Shown here: positions 1 to 6,313 of the stretch, in pieces
How the letters are laid out: each line of letters starts with the position of its first letter
How positions within the stretch are numbered: position 1 is the first letter of the stretch
From: CAYYYA01 sp964487895
Lineage (GTDB): Bacteria; Patescibacteriota; Patescibacteriia; UBA1558; 2-01-FULL-52-15
Direction: 5' to 3'
DNA length: 12,152 nt
Assembly (NCBI GenBank): GCA_964487895.1
Contig: CAZASM010000028.1
Coordinates: 1 to 12,152 of the forward strand
Program-made: the position numbers and the translations under genes
Notes under the pieces: generated by a model
Told to the model about the DNA's origin: nothing
The model's input: the letters and a program-made list of their open reading frames with translations, nothing else
The model's database searches: none

Positions 1-661
1 GTCCTGAAACCCAACCAATGCCTAATTGTGCAGAGTATGTATCCCTACTTTCATTCTCTTCCGTGATTGGACGCATTTTCCGAGCAAACTCTAATAACAT
101 GAGTAACAAAATCGAAAATGCTAAATGTAGTATAACAATCAGCTTTCCAAGATCTACTGTGGGATTAAAAAGAAAGTATAAATATATAATAACCAACGAC
201 GGCTGAATATAGTGCGATGTGCTATAAATGAAAAAATGCTTCCTAATCCAACTACGGATAAAAAATTCCTTTGCGGCCAGTAGTGAGTAGAGTAATGCGA
301 TACAATATGCCAGGAAAGCTTGCCAAGGCATGAAACAGTTCAGCAACACTTCCACGACTATAGTAACAATGGTAAGCAGCCGTAACTCTGCAAGCGAAAT
401 AAGACCGCGCGAAATAGGTCGAGTCGGATAGTACTTCTGATCATGGTCATAATCCTTCACCTCATCAAAAAAACGTAAGTGAATGATGTATAACATAGAA
501 GTCAGCACACCAACAACAACTGTGGAATCAATTTGTGACGATGGTATAAAAAAAACCGCTACTTTAAATGCGCTTAAGCTCACAACGATACTCGTGCTTA
601 CAAGGATGACTAATGGGAAACGTTCACTCTGATATGCCAAAAGTCTTTTTAGAAAACTCAT
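1..661 (-). CDS. UbiA-family prenyltransferase, 3' end outside window
   Basis: This is an integral membrane prenyltransferase of the UbiA superfamily, which joins an isoprenoid chain to an acceptor; the acceptor cannot be read from sequence. The frame is open for 220 codons from ATG 661 to the window edge. Residues 10-16 read YQSERFP. The Asp-rich site is D66/D70/D74 (DEVKD then DHD), followed by PTRP (79-82) and SRG (84-86), the usual UbiA pattern of Asp cluster, P-x-R-P and R-G. Long hydrophobic segments surround it. Near the cut end, EFARKMR and a DTYS at 207-210 match the second conserved loop. The start overlaps the stop of the radical SAM gene by 4 nt (ATGA), so translation is probably coupled. 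It differs from quinone-pathway UbiA proteins, which read NxxxDxxxD at the first site, so a quinone role is not implied. Confidence 0.85.
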   Translation of the reverse strand, partial: MSFLKRLLAYQSERFPLVILVSTSIVVSLSAFKVAVFFIPSSQIDSTVVVGVLTSMLYIIHLRFFDEVKDYDHDQKYYPTRPISRGLISLAELRLLTIVTIVVEVLLNCFMPWQAFLAYCIALLYSLLAAKEFFIRSWIRKHFFIYSTSHYIQPSLVIIYLYFLFNPTVDLGKLIVILHLAFSILLLMLLEFARKMRPITEENESRDTYSAQLGIGWVSG

Positions 662-1821
662 GTAGCAATTTTTACTGACTGTTGTAAAGTAGAAACTTTT
701 ATCTCGTCTAAAATACACGATGGTACCAACTTGTTATCATAAAACATAGCATCAGGACAGCCCTCACATAAATCTCTTGCGCCATCTTTGGTAAACTTTG
801 GTCCGCGCAGAGTCAAGTGGGTCTGCAGATAAAGACCATCTCTAACTCTTCTTGGATTTTTTAGAATAGCCTGTATGTAATTCTTCAAAATACCTCGAAT
901 ACATTTGTACTCCATGAGCTTAATGAGCTGCGACACGGTAATTTTATTACCAACTCTTGTGAAAAGATATCTGCCCGTTTTTATATAATAAGACGATTGA
1001 ATTTTCTCATACAGCTGGCCATCAAAAAAACCCAGACTAAAATCTCTAAATCCAACAGATATAGAAAAAAGCCAACTCGGATCATTCTGATCACTCGTAC
1101 TCCCCAAATAAGCACATGGCTGATAAGGGAAGGCGCCTTGTATTTCTTCTACAATATCAGAAACCGTAATCTCAGTATTAATTCCTGTCTTGCTCTGTTT
1201 AGTCCAATTCACGTCGCTATAAATCGTTGAAACAATGAGAGACACAACATCTGCATTCTTCTTACAATATGCCACGACCTTCGCGACATCGGATATGTTG
1301 TCTTTCGAAAATGGTTGGATAAATCCTAAGTTGACACCACCAACCTTTTTAAACAACTGACAAAGGTAATCTCTGACCTCGACTAACTCGGCCTCAGTTG
1401 CATACCGATGACCGGCTCGAACTTGAAACGTATCCACATGAACAACGAATTCATTCGCCCCAGCTTCTTTTAACTTCCTTAGAACCGTTTCATTGAGGGC
1501 AACACCATTAGTGAATATTTTAGATTTTAACCTATGCGATTTGATATAGGATAGTAATTCAGCAAGCTTGGGATAGAGCAATGGCTCGCCTCCGGCAATA
1601 GAAATAGTCTGAACATTCCTTGTTTTCACGAATTGATCAACCTGTCTCTTCATCTCATCGAAGTCCTCATGGATAGGCACAACCCCATCTTTATCTAGAC
1701 CCCGATAACACCCCGGGCATTTCAGTTGACAAAAGGTTGTTGGCTCAATCCAGCCATTGGGATTATTATCTGCTGTCCAAGGAAGGCGATAGGCATTAGA
1801 AATTAACTCGTATGTCGACAC
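658..1821 (-). CDS. radical SAM enzyme with C-terminal cysteine cluster
   Basis: A 387-residue radical SAM protein. C31-x3-C35-x2-C38 (CQLKCPGC) should hold the SAM-cleaving 4Fe-4S cluster, and GGEP at 77-80 is the SAM-binding motif. A C-terminal group C352-x2-C355-x13-C369 (CEGC, then SC) resembles a SPASM or half-SPASM domain that would bind an auxiliary cluster. The start is GTG at 1821. The first in-frame ATG is at residue 57, beyond the cysteine motif, so GTG is required. The gene begins 3 nt after the DUF3419 stop and overlaps the prenyltransferase start by 4 nt, which puts it in the middle of an operon. No Shine-Dalgarno sequence is visible, consistent with coupling. Substrate unknown; the neighbours suggest a lipid or prenylated compound, or a small polar head group. 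Family assignment is secure, function is not. Confidence 0.92.
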   Translation of the reverse strand: MSTYELISNAYRLPWTADNNPNGWIEPTTFCQLKCPGCYRGLDKDGVVPIHEDFDEMKRQVDQFVKTRNVQTISIAGGEPLLYPKLAELLSYIKSHRLKSKIFTNGVALNETVLRKLKEAGANEFVVHVDTFQVRAGHRYATEAELVEVRDYLCQLFKKVGGVNLGFIQPFSKDNISDVAKVVAYCKKNADVVSLIVSTIYSDVNWTKQSKTGINTEITVSDIVEEIQGAFPYQPCAYLGSTSDQNDPSWLFSISVGFRDFSLGFFDGQLYEKIQSSYYIKTGRYLFTRVGNKITVSQLIKLMEYKCIRGILKNYIQAILKNPRRVRDGLYLQTHLTLRGPKFTKDGARDLCEGCPDAMFYDNKLVPSCILDEIKVSTLQQSVKIAT

Positions 1822-1824
1822 ACT

Positions 1825-2922
1825 TTATTTTTTAATAGTTAGAATATGCACTGAACTATAGACGAAGGCGCGATCACTTTCAAACAAATCCCCTGCCAGT
1901 TCCTCATTATTGTCAAATTGTGCCTCTAGTATACCTGAAGGTTGTCTGGGAACCAAATTACTCCAATACGCTATCCGACCGGCTGAGCGACCAACTCTAG
2001 CAAGTTCGGCAAATAACTCATCTGCCTGTTCTGGGGTTGTCATCTCAAAAATGTCTGACAAATTGAACCCATTAAAACTGCTGTCTTCAGAGTTCTTAAG
2101 AAAACTTTTAATATCAGAGGTGACGATTTGAATTTTCTCGACATTACTTTTTAATACCTCAAAATTCCGTCTATCAAGATAAGGTGGTAATTTTTCTCCG
2201 TATGTTCCAGTCAACATATAGTGTAAGAAGTAATTGTCTGAAATCGGGGTTCTCGTGAATCCGTGTTCAGCCCGTTGTAAATAATGACTTCCAACATCTT
2301 TCTTATCAGCGTACGTAAATGAATGCGGTTGTCGGCCTAACATATCTAAAAGGGTTTTATTAAAAAATAAGCGAAAAATTAATCGCCATCTCACATTGTT
2401 CCAGCGTTCATGATAAAATTTCTTCTGTTCTTCTAATGATTGGAGTGAAAGAAAGTTATTGATTTCTTTCTTGCTATGCATTAGAGGCAGTATTCTTGTA
2501 TGGAAGAGCTTTAGATATTTTTCAAACTTTCCTATATGAATCACTCCTTGTTCAATCAGATCAAGGCGTTCGCTCCACCAATCTGACGCTTCTTTAGAAA
2601 TAAAGTTCACGAGCAGATAAAACTGCTTACTACGATCTTTCGCTTCGCCAATTCCTATGAAGTTGATAAATTCTTGATAGGATAAGTTCTTAATTGCGGC
2701 AATTTTTAATTCTAGCAAATAATTTTGAGTTTTATTGAAATCAATCGCAATGATACTTTGAGGATTTTGTAGGAGTAGCGCTAAAGTATTATCACCTCCT
2801 GATGAAATAGAAAGAATAGCGTCATCTGAACTAATGTTCAGTGCTTGTACAAGAACTTTCGGGTCTTCCCAACACTGACTATAATAAATTTTGTCTTTAG
2901 TTCCAGTTTCTATCTTAGGCAT
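1825..2922 (-). CDS. DUF3419 / BtaA-like S-adenosylmethionine 3-amino-3-carboxypropyl transferase
   Basis: A 365-residue member of the DUF3419 family, whose characterised member BtaA moves the aminocarboxypropyl group of SAM onto diacylglycerol in betaine-lipid synthesis. Visible signatures are YSQCWEDP at 14-21, a Rossmann-type SAM site ILSISSGGDN (36-45) with the acidic strand end AIDFN (59-63), and a C-terminal NLSDIFE motif. The protein is somewhat shorter than Rhodobacter BtaA (about 415 residues). The ATG at 2922 keeps the conserved N-terminus, although no clear Shine-Dalgarno site lies before it. First gene of the operon, with radical SAM and UbiA genes directly downstream. No BtaB-like N-methyltransferase follows inside the window, so the product need not be a betaine lipid. 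The acceptor is inferred, not shown. Confidence 0.88.
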   Translation of the reverse strand: MPKIETGTKDKIYYSQCWEDPKVLVQALNISSDDAILSISSGGDNTLALLLQNPQSIIAIDFNKTQNYLLELKIAAIKNLSYQEFINFIGIGEAKDRSKQFYLLVNFISKEASDWWSERLDLIEQGVIHIGKFEKYLKLFHTRILPLMHSKKEINNFLSLQSLEEQKKFYHERWNNVRWRLIFRLFFNKTLLDMLGRQPHSFTYADKKDVGSHYLQRAEHGFTRTPISDNYFLHYMLTGTYGEKLPPYLDRRNFEVLKSNVEKIQIVTSDIKSFLKNSEDSSFNGFNLSDIFEMTTPEQADELFAELARVGRSAGRIAYWSNLVPRQPSGILEAQFDNNEELAGDLFESDRAFVYSSVHILTIKK

Positions 2923-3036
2923 AAGCGGGAATTATTATTACTTTTCTCAATACCTGTGATTGTACAACGATATCACGGGGAAAGAAATTAATGTAATTAT
3001 CAATGATAGTTACTTTTTTGAGTTCATCGTACCCCT

Positions 3037-3045
3037 ATTATAGCA
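3037..3045 (-). promoter_or_regulatory. extended -10 promoter of the DUF3419 operon
   Basis: On the minus strand the sequence reads TGCTATAAT, a perfect -10 hexamer with the TG extension. The region 17-18 nt upstream is a poor -35, as is common for extended -10 promoters. Transcription would start near 3030, giving a leader of about 105 nt. That leader contains an imperfect hairpin (GTGAT/ATCAC arms near 2955-2980). Confidence 0.55.
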
Positions 3046-3101
3046 GAGATAAGGTTTGTATATAGATTAGCCCTAATAGCGTCTAACGAGCATATAGTTG
3101 A

Positions 3102-3189
3102 TGGCTGCTGGGGGTGGGATCGAACCACCACTATCCGTGTTAACCCTGTAGTACGCCTCGTTTCACTCGTTGACTACAGGGCAAGCAGC
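3102..3189 (-). pseudogene. tRNA-Asn-like pseudogene, 5' half replaced by a palindrome
   Basis: Read on the minus strand, the 3' half of a tRNA is intact: anticodon-like GTTAA, stem strand CACGG, 5-nt variable loop ATAGT, T arm GGTGG-TTCGATC-CCACC, acceptor strand CCCAGCA, discriminator G and encoded CCA (3102-3104). It follows the layout of the intact tRNA-Asn nearby. The expected anticodon-stem partner CCGTG and a D arm are missing. In their place lies a 38-nt palindrome with 9-bp arms CCCTGTAGT/ACTACAGGG (about 3144-3181). Upstream of it, TGCTG could still pair with CAGCA of the acceptor. No cloverleaf forms, so it is called a pseudogene. Confidence 0.55.
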
Positions 3190-3208
3190 ACTTTACACGT
3201 TTTCAAAT

Positions 3209-3246
3209 TGGCTGCTCGAGCAGGACTCCCCTCGACAAGCTCGGGG
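3209..3246 (-). pseudogene. second tRNA 3'-end remnant next to a palindromic repeat
   Basis: On the minus strand, the T-loop end GAGT, T-stem strand CCTGC, acceptor strand TCGAGCA, discriminator G and CCA (3209-3211) occur in the right order and spacing for a tRNA 3' end. In the T loop the sequence changes to CCCC-GAGCTTGTCGA-GGGG (3228-3246), an interspersed repeat type common in many bacterial genomes. No matching 5' acceptor strand is seen upstream. Confidence 0.45.
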
Positions 3247-3330
3247 TAAACTTCTCGTCCTTCAATGTTATCTTAAAATATAAATTAAACTCGCTTCTTT
3301 CAACATTCTGTCTGATCCCGCTGAGCGGGA

Positions 3331-3405
3331 TGGCTCCGGGGGTAGGACTCGAACCTACGATATCCACGTTAACAGCGTGGCGTTGTACCTCTCAACTACC
3401 CCGGA
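3331..3405 (-). tRNA. tRNA-Asn (GTT)
   Basis: A full cloverleaf is readable on the minus strand. Acceptor TCCGGGG pairs with CCCCGGA, the D arm is GTTG...CAAC, the anticodon arm is CCACG-CTGTTAA-CGTGG (anticodon GTT) and the T arm is GTAGG-TTCGAGT-CCTAC. Discriminator G and encoded CCA (3331-3333) follow. The adjacent ATCCCGCT/AGCGGGAT palindrome just downstream has no T run, so it is more likely a repeat than a terminator. Confidence 0.96.
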
Positions 3406-3410
3406 ATAAA

Positions 3411-3435
3411 GAAAAAACCGCTCATGAGCGGGTTG
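3411..3435 (-). terminator. hairpin with T run just upstream of tRNA-Asn
   Basis: On the minus strand AACC(C)GCTC-AT-GAGCGGTT is followed by T6, which looks like an intrinsic terminator for transcripts coming from the msrA side. It sits about 6 nt before the tRNA-Asn 5' end, which leaves no room for a promoter between them. It may therefore be leaky, act as an attenuator, or simply be a palindromic repeat. Confidence 0.45.
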
Positions 3436-3521
3436 TCTGTAATCTACCAGATATAACAAACTGCCGCTCAGGAGAGTGGATTATTGTTATTATTATTGGC
3501 AATTTGATAGATCATGAGGTC

Positions 3522-3550
3522 ACTCTAACAACAGAGAGATAAAAGGTCAA
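3522..3550 (-). promoter_or_regulatory. possible promoter for tRNA-Asn
   Basis: On the minus strand TTGACC (3545-3550, 5 of 6 to the -35 consensus) is followed after 17 nt by TAGAGT (3522-3527, 4 of 6). Transcription would begin near 3515 and must pass the hairpin at 3411-3435 to reach the tRNA. Moderate support only. Confidence 0.3.
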
Positions 3551-3556
3551 GTTTAT

Positions 3557-3704
3557 GAAACCCTAAATCCGAAACACGAAATCCGAAGGAAACCCAAAAT
3601 TCGAAATTCGAAACTATAAAACATCCGGTGTCGTTGCTTGTCGTTTGTTTGGAGTTTTGGATTTTAGGTTTGGAATTTATTTCGGGTTTAGGATTTAGGG
3701 TTTC
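3557..3704. repeat. long imperfect inverted repeat, AAACCC/AAATCC type
   Basis: The outer arms GAAACCCTAAATCC (3557-3570) and GGATTTAGGGTTTC (3691-3704) are exact 14-bp complements. Inside them are partly complementary stretches built from degenerate units such as CGAAATCCGAA and CCCAAAATTCGAAATTCG. The element fills the space after msrA, where it could act as a bidirectional transcript end. It contains no plausible ORF. Similar degenerate units recur at 10683-10716. Confidence 0.75.
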
Positions 3705-3725
3705 GAGTTTTTAACAATGACAATA

Positions 3726-4280
3726 CTATATTTGAACCTGAAGCCACTTCCCAAACTTCTCTTTTACTTTCGCTAGCTTAGGATTAATCACTGATTGGCA
3801 ATAGGCTGCTTCCGGATGTTTAGCATAGTAGTCACGATGATACTCCTCAGCTTGATAGAATACGTCCAACGGTTTAACCTCCGTCACAATAGGATCGCCA
3901 AGTTCGGCAGAATTATTTAACTCTTTAATAAACCTTTCTGCTTCCAACCCTTCTTCGGCAGTAGTATAGAGAATAATCGAACGATACTGCGTACCAACAT
4001 CGTGCCCCTGACGATTCATCGTTGTGGGATTATGACTGGCAAAAAATATCGTCAAAATATCGTTAAAAGAAATTATACTCGGATCATATTCTATTCTTAC
4101 AACTTCAGCGTGTCCAGTTGTACCATTGCAGACAGCCTCATAGGTGGGATGTAGCGTGACGCCACCAGCATAGCCTGGCATGATAGAAATAATTCCTTTA
4201 ATCATTTTGAAGACAGCTTCTGTGCACCAAAAACAACCGCCTCCCAGGATAATATAATTTGTTTTATTTATTATTTGCAT
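3726..4280 (-). CDS. msrA: peptide methionine sulfoxide reductase MsrA
   Basis: This cytoplasmic enzyme reduces methionine-S-sulfoxide in proteins or free methionine, repairing oxidative damage with thioredoxin-type reductants. The GCFWC signature lies at 15-19 with catalytic Cys16. PGYAGG, the HAEVV segment and GTQYRS follow in the family order. A C-terminal YCQSVINPK places a likely resolving Cys at 161. The 184 residues are normal for a stand-alone MsrA without a fused MsrB. The ATG at 4280 is the only start close enough to the catalytic motif. It lies inside the end of the DUF2726 gene (17-nt overlap), so the two are co-transcribed and probably coupled. It is the last gene before a long inverted repeat. 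Confidence 0.97.
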   Translation of the reverse strand: MQIINKTNYIILGGGCFWCTEAVFKMIKGIISIMPGYAGGVTLHPTYEAVCNGTTGHAEVVRIEYDPSIISFNDILTIFFASHNPTTMNRQGHDVGTQYRSIILYTTAEEGLEAERFIKELNNSAELGDPIVTEVKPLDVFYQAEEYHRDYYAKHPEAAYCQSVINPKLAKVKEKFGKWLQVQI

Positions 4281-4776
4281 TTGTTTTAAAAATATCTTCT
4301 ATTTTCTGCTTCAAAACTAAAACATCAAAATGTCCTTGATTATTTAATCTTAACAGTGGCAAACCAGCCTCCTTTAATATAATTTCTACCTCGCGGTCTC
4401 TATCCTGCCTCTCTGGTAGTGTGTGAGTTTTGTCATCTAATTCAAGCGCTAATTTAGGAGACATATCATTCTTATCACAAAGAACAAAATCAACTGACTT
4501 CTGACTGATGTGTCGGAACGCACCTTCCCAATTTTGTCCTTTAATCTTATAGTCAACTATGGTAGGTAGGTGAACCTGTGCGAAGATTAGATACTCACCG
4601 TCTACTGCTGTAGTTAAAACATTAAAAAATTCCCACTCGGCAAAACTCATATAAGTAAGCTTCTTCTTATAATGATACGTTGCCCTTTTGTATTGATTAA
4701 TGTCAGGTTTTGTTTTAATAAAAAAAATAACAACAAAAACTATAGCCACACCTATAAGTACATATAAATTTGTCAT
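4264..4776 (-). CDS. membrane-anchored DUF2726 protein, restriction-endonuclease-like fold
   Basis: A 170-residue protein with one N-terminal membrane segment (about 4-20) and a soluble DUF2726 domain. The core KSVDFVLCDK ... LALELDDKTH gives D96 and E112-x-D114, an arrangement like the PD-(D/E)xK nuclease core. It is followed by the RDREVEIIL helix (126-134) and a GLPLLRL strand. DUF2726 domains are thought to be nuclease-like, but the biochemical role is not established. The membrane anchor would hold the domain on the cytoplasmic side. The gene starts 3 nt after the M23 peptidase stop and overlaps msrA by 17 nt. No specific substrate is claimed. Confidence 0.85.
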   Translation of the reverse strand: MTNLYVLIGVAIVFVVIFFIKTKPDINQYKRATYHYKKKLTYMSFAEWEFFNVLTTAVDGEYLIFAQVHLPTIVDYKIKGQNWEGAFRHISQKSVDFVLCDKNDMSPKLALELDDKTHTLPERQDRDREVEIILKEAGLPLLRLNNQGHFDVLVLKQKIEDIFKTNANNK

Positions 4777-4779
4777 AAT

Positions 4780-5415
4780 CTATCTTTTAAATATAGTTAA
4801 AGGATCAATCCAATAAGCAAGTTCTGAATGTTTGTTGACATAGCCAAGAATGGAGACTGCATTCCCTTGATGAATCCCCAGATGCAAATGTTTGCGTTCA
4901 CCATCTGTCTGCGTGCTATATCCTTTACCTAAGTTTCCTAACTTCTCACCAACTGACAGCGTCTCTCCTATTTTCATCGTGACAGAAGTAATATCCAAAT
5001 GTCCGTAGACAACAGTCACCGGTTGATTACCATAAACACAAGCTTGAACAACTAAACCACCATAACCTGAAGCGGTTCTCCGTTGTAAGATTTTCCCGGA
5101 GCAGACTACGTTAACTTGAACGACTTTTTCAGCTTCATCAGTAAATGTTTCAAAGTCAACTCCTGTATGATAACCAGAAAACTTCTCTGGTTGAACTGGT
5201 GAATCGGTCGGTGAAACTTTAGTAGCAAAAAATTTCTTAGTCACGCGCTCTGATACTCTATCGAGTGGTACTTGCCAGTCTGAAACAACCAACTGAGTTG
5301 TCGTGGTAGCGTTTTTAATTTCTTTAATAGTCTTATTATCAAAAACGGTCTTTTCTGGGACACAACCGGTTAGAGTTATTAGTATCAGCGCTAAACCTAA
5401 ATAGACTATCTTCAT
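4780..5415 (-). CDS. M23 (LytM-type) metallopeptidase lipoprotein
   Basis: A probable cell-wall peptidase acting outside the membrane. Residues 1-18 form a lipoprotein signal ending in the lipobox LTGC with Cys18 as the lipidation site. The zinc-binding motifs of the M23 family are complete: H83-x3-D87 (HTGVD), then GHLD at 138-141 and H176-x-H178 (HLHLG). An active enzyme cleaving peptidoglycan cross-bridges is therefore plausible, rather than a degenerate LytM activator. It has 211 residues with a short linker rich in Thr after the signal. ATG 5415 is preferred because a nearby ATG at 5419 is in another frame. It is the first gene of the M23-DUF2726-msrA unit and is divergent from the plus-strand cassette. 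Paired Cys105 and Cys126 could form a disulfide. Confidence 0.93.
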   Translation of the reverse strand: MKIVYLGLALILITLTGCVPEKTVFDNKTIKEIKNATTTTQLVVSDWQVPLDRVSERVTKKFFATKVSPTDSPVQPEKFSGYHTGVDFETFTDEAEKVVQVNVVCSGKILQRRTASGYGGLVVQACVYGNQPVTVVYGHLDITSVTMKIGETLSVGEKLGNLGKGYSTQTDGERKHLHLGIHQGNAVSILGYVNKHSELAYWIDPLTIFKR

Positions 5416-5478
5416 TCATATAGAATACGTTCTGCTACTCAGTCTGTAAAGTATATTGAGCTCTGATAGCAATTTCTA

Positions 5479-5507
5479 TTGACAAATACATCATATTATG
5501 TAATAAT
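5479..5507 (+). promoter_or_regulatory. sigma70-type promoter of the three-gene cassette
   Basis: TTGACA (5479-5484) is a perfect -35. After a 17-nt spacer comes AATAAT (5502-5507), 5 of 6 to the -10 consensus. Transcription would start near 5514, about 40 nt before the first ATG. It points into the cassette and away from the divergent M23 gene. Confidence 0.7.
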
Positions 5508-5554
5508 CTGAAAGTTAACGATCTTTAATAACTCTTACCCTGGAGACCCGTGCA

Positions 5555-6160
5555 ATGATACTACACGTCTGTGTGCGTATGGCAGGGAAAAGACACCGGT
5601 GTCTCCTTTGTGGCTACCGCATCAAGCCAGGTAAATTCACTGGCCGCAAAGGCATCGCTGGCGGACACTTTTACAAGTTCGTCAGACACTATAACCGCAT
5701 CAACCCGTTCTGCCAAGAACATGACGACCAAGCTATCTTGGAGTTCATGAAAACTCGGTTGAACGAGAAATATCGGCGACAGATCGAGCGAGCTGAGCAG
5801 AAGCGGAAAAAGCAACCCCATCCTCGTCAGCCTTTGACTGAGGATGAGCTGATCAAGGTCATCGGCCTCCTTTATCAAGGGGAATTTGACTACCTGAAGA
5901 TTGCTAAGGCACTTAAGAGACACCACAGCACAGTCTCACGTCTGCTAGATCGCGCTGGCGTCAAACCACTCACCACTCGGGACGGTCGTGCCAAGGAAGT
6001 CGATAATTTTCTGCATGTACTGGTTCTCTATGGTGTGCAGGAAATCAACACATCTCACGTTGGTCGCGCTCTTGGAGTGAACCAGACTACGGTAGCACGA
6101 CATCTGCCCAAACTGGGGCTGAAGTCAGTCGGTCGTGGTAGACAACCGCGACACAACTAA
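5555..6160 (+). CDS. zinc-finger and double helix-turn-helix DNA-binding protein
   Basis: A basic 201-residue protein that I do not recognise as a named family. The N-terminal module has C16-x2-C19 and C53-x2-H56, a likely zinc site. A charged helix rich in Lys/Arg/Gln/Glu (66-88) follows. Then comes a first HTH (about 94-136, with IAKALKRHHSTVSRLLDRAGV) and a second HTH (about 155-190, with VGRALGVNQTTVARHLPKLGL). Both resemble resolvase/transposase or sigma-like HTHs. The start at 5555 is chosen for GGAG 9 nt upstream; ATG 5579 has no such site but would keep the zinc finger. No catalytic recombinase domain is seen. Base composition is richer in GC than the flanks (31 of 60 at 5821-5880, against 24 of 60 at 4501-4560), which suggests transfer. 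It may regulate the cassette or be a remnant of a mobile element. Confidence 0.85.
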   Translation: MILHVCVRMAGKRHRCLLCGYRIKPGKFTGRKGIAGGHFYKFVRHYNRINPFCQEHDDQAILEFMKTRLNEKYRRQIERAEQKRKKQPHPRQPLTEDELIKVIGLLYQGEFDYLKIAKALKRHHSTVSRLLDRAGVKPLTTRDGRAKEVDNFLHVLVLYGVQEINTSHVGRALGVNQTTVARHLPKLGLKSVGRGRQPRHN

Positions 6161-6171
6161 GGAGGAATCTC

Positions 6172-6300
6172 ATGAAATACATGATGGAGTTCTTCTGTCG
6201 TCACTGCCTCAAGTCCTACTACCTTTTTCTCCCTGGGAAGAGGAAGGCACGAACAAGTGTCATCTGCCCATGGTGCAACGAACACACTCCCACATCCTAA
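6172..6300 (+). CDS. 42-residue zinc-ribbon protein
   Basis: A small ORF with strong translation signals: GGAGG (6161-6165) lies 6 nt before the ATG, directly after the stop of the HTH gene. The protein has C9-x2-C12 (CRHC) and C32-x2-C35 (CPWC) separated by 19 residues. This is a compact zinc-ribbon layout with a basic patch (GKRKAR) between the knuckles. Such mini zinc ribbons often contact nucleic acid or a protein partner. Its stop is 13 nt before the next ATG. Function unknown. Existence is supported by the ribosome binding site, tight spacing and paired CxxC motifs rather than by length. Confidence 0.75.
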   Translation: MKYMMEFFCRHCLKSYYLFLPGKRKARTSVICPWCNEHTPTS

Positions 6301-6313
6301 ACCAGGAGGTGAG

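Noticed and set aside
3102..3246. Possible intron-containing or split tRNA
   Set aside because: The inserted palindromes replace rather than interrupt the 5' halves; no matching 5' tRNA segments are found on the far side, so splicing could not restore a cloverleaf.
3330..3542. Plus-strand ORF of 70 residues beginning MAPGVGLEPT
   Set aside because: Its first part is the antisense of the tRNA-Asn gene; the GVGLEPT pattern is a well-known artefact of reading a tRNA backwards.
5561..5926. Minus-strand ORF antisense to the zinc-finger/HTH gene
   Set aside because: The plus-strand gene has a promoter, ribosome site, zinc ligands and HTH motifs; the antisense frame has none.
5555..6160. Complete transposase or serine recombinase
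   Set aside because: HTH domains resemble those of recombinases, but there is no catalytic domain, and no terminal inverted repeats or target duplication were found around the cassette.
6257..6313. Upstream extension of the alpha-CTD-like gene to the ATG at 6257
   Set aside because: It would overlap the zinc-ribbon gene by 44 nt, and ATG 6314 has a near-perfect Shine-Dalgarno site at the right place.
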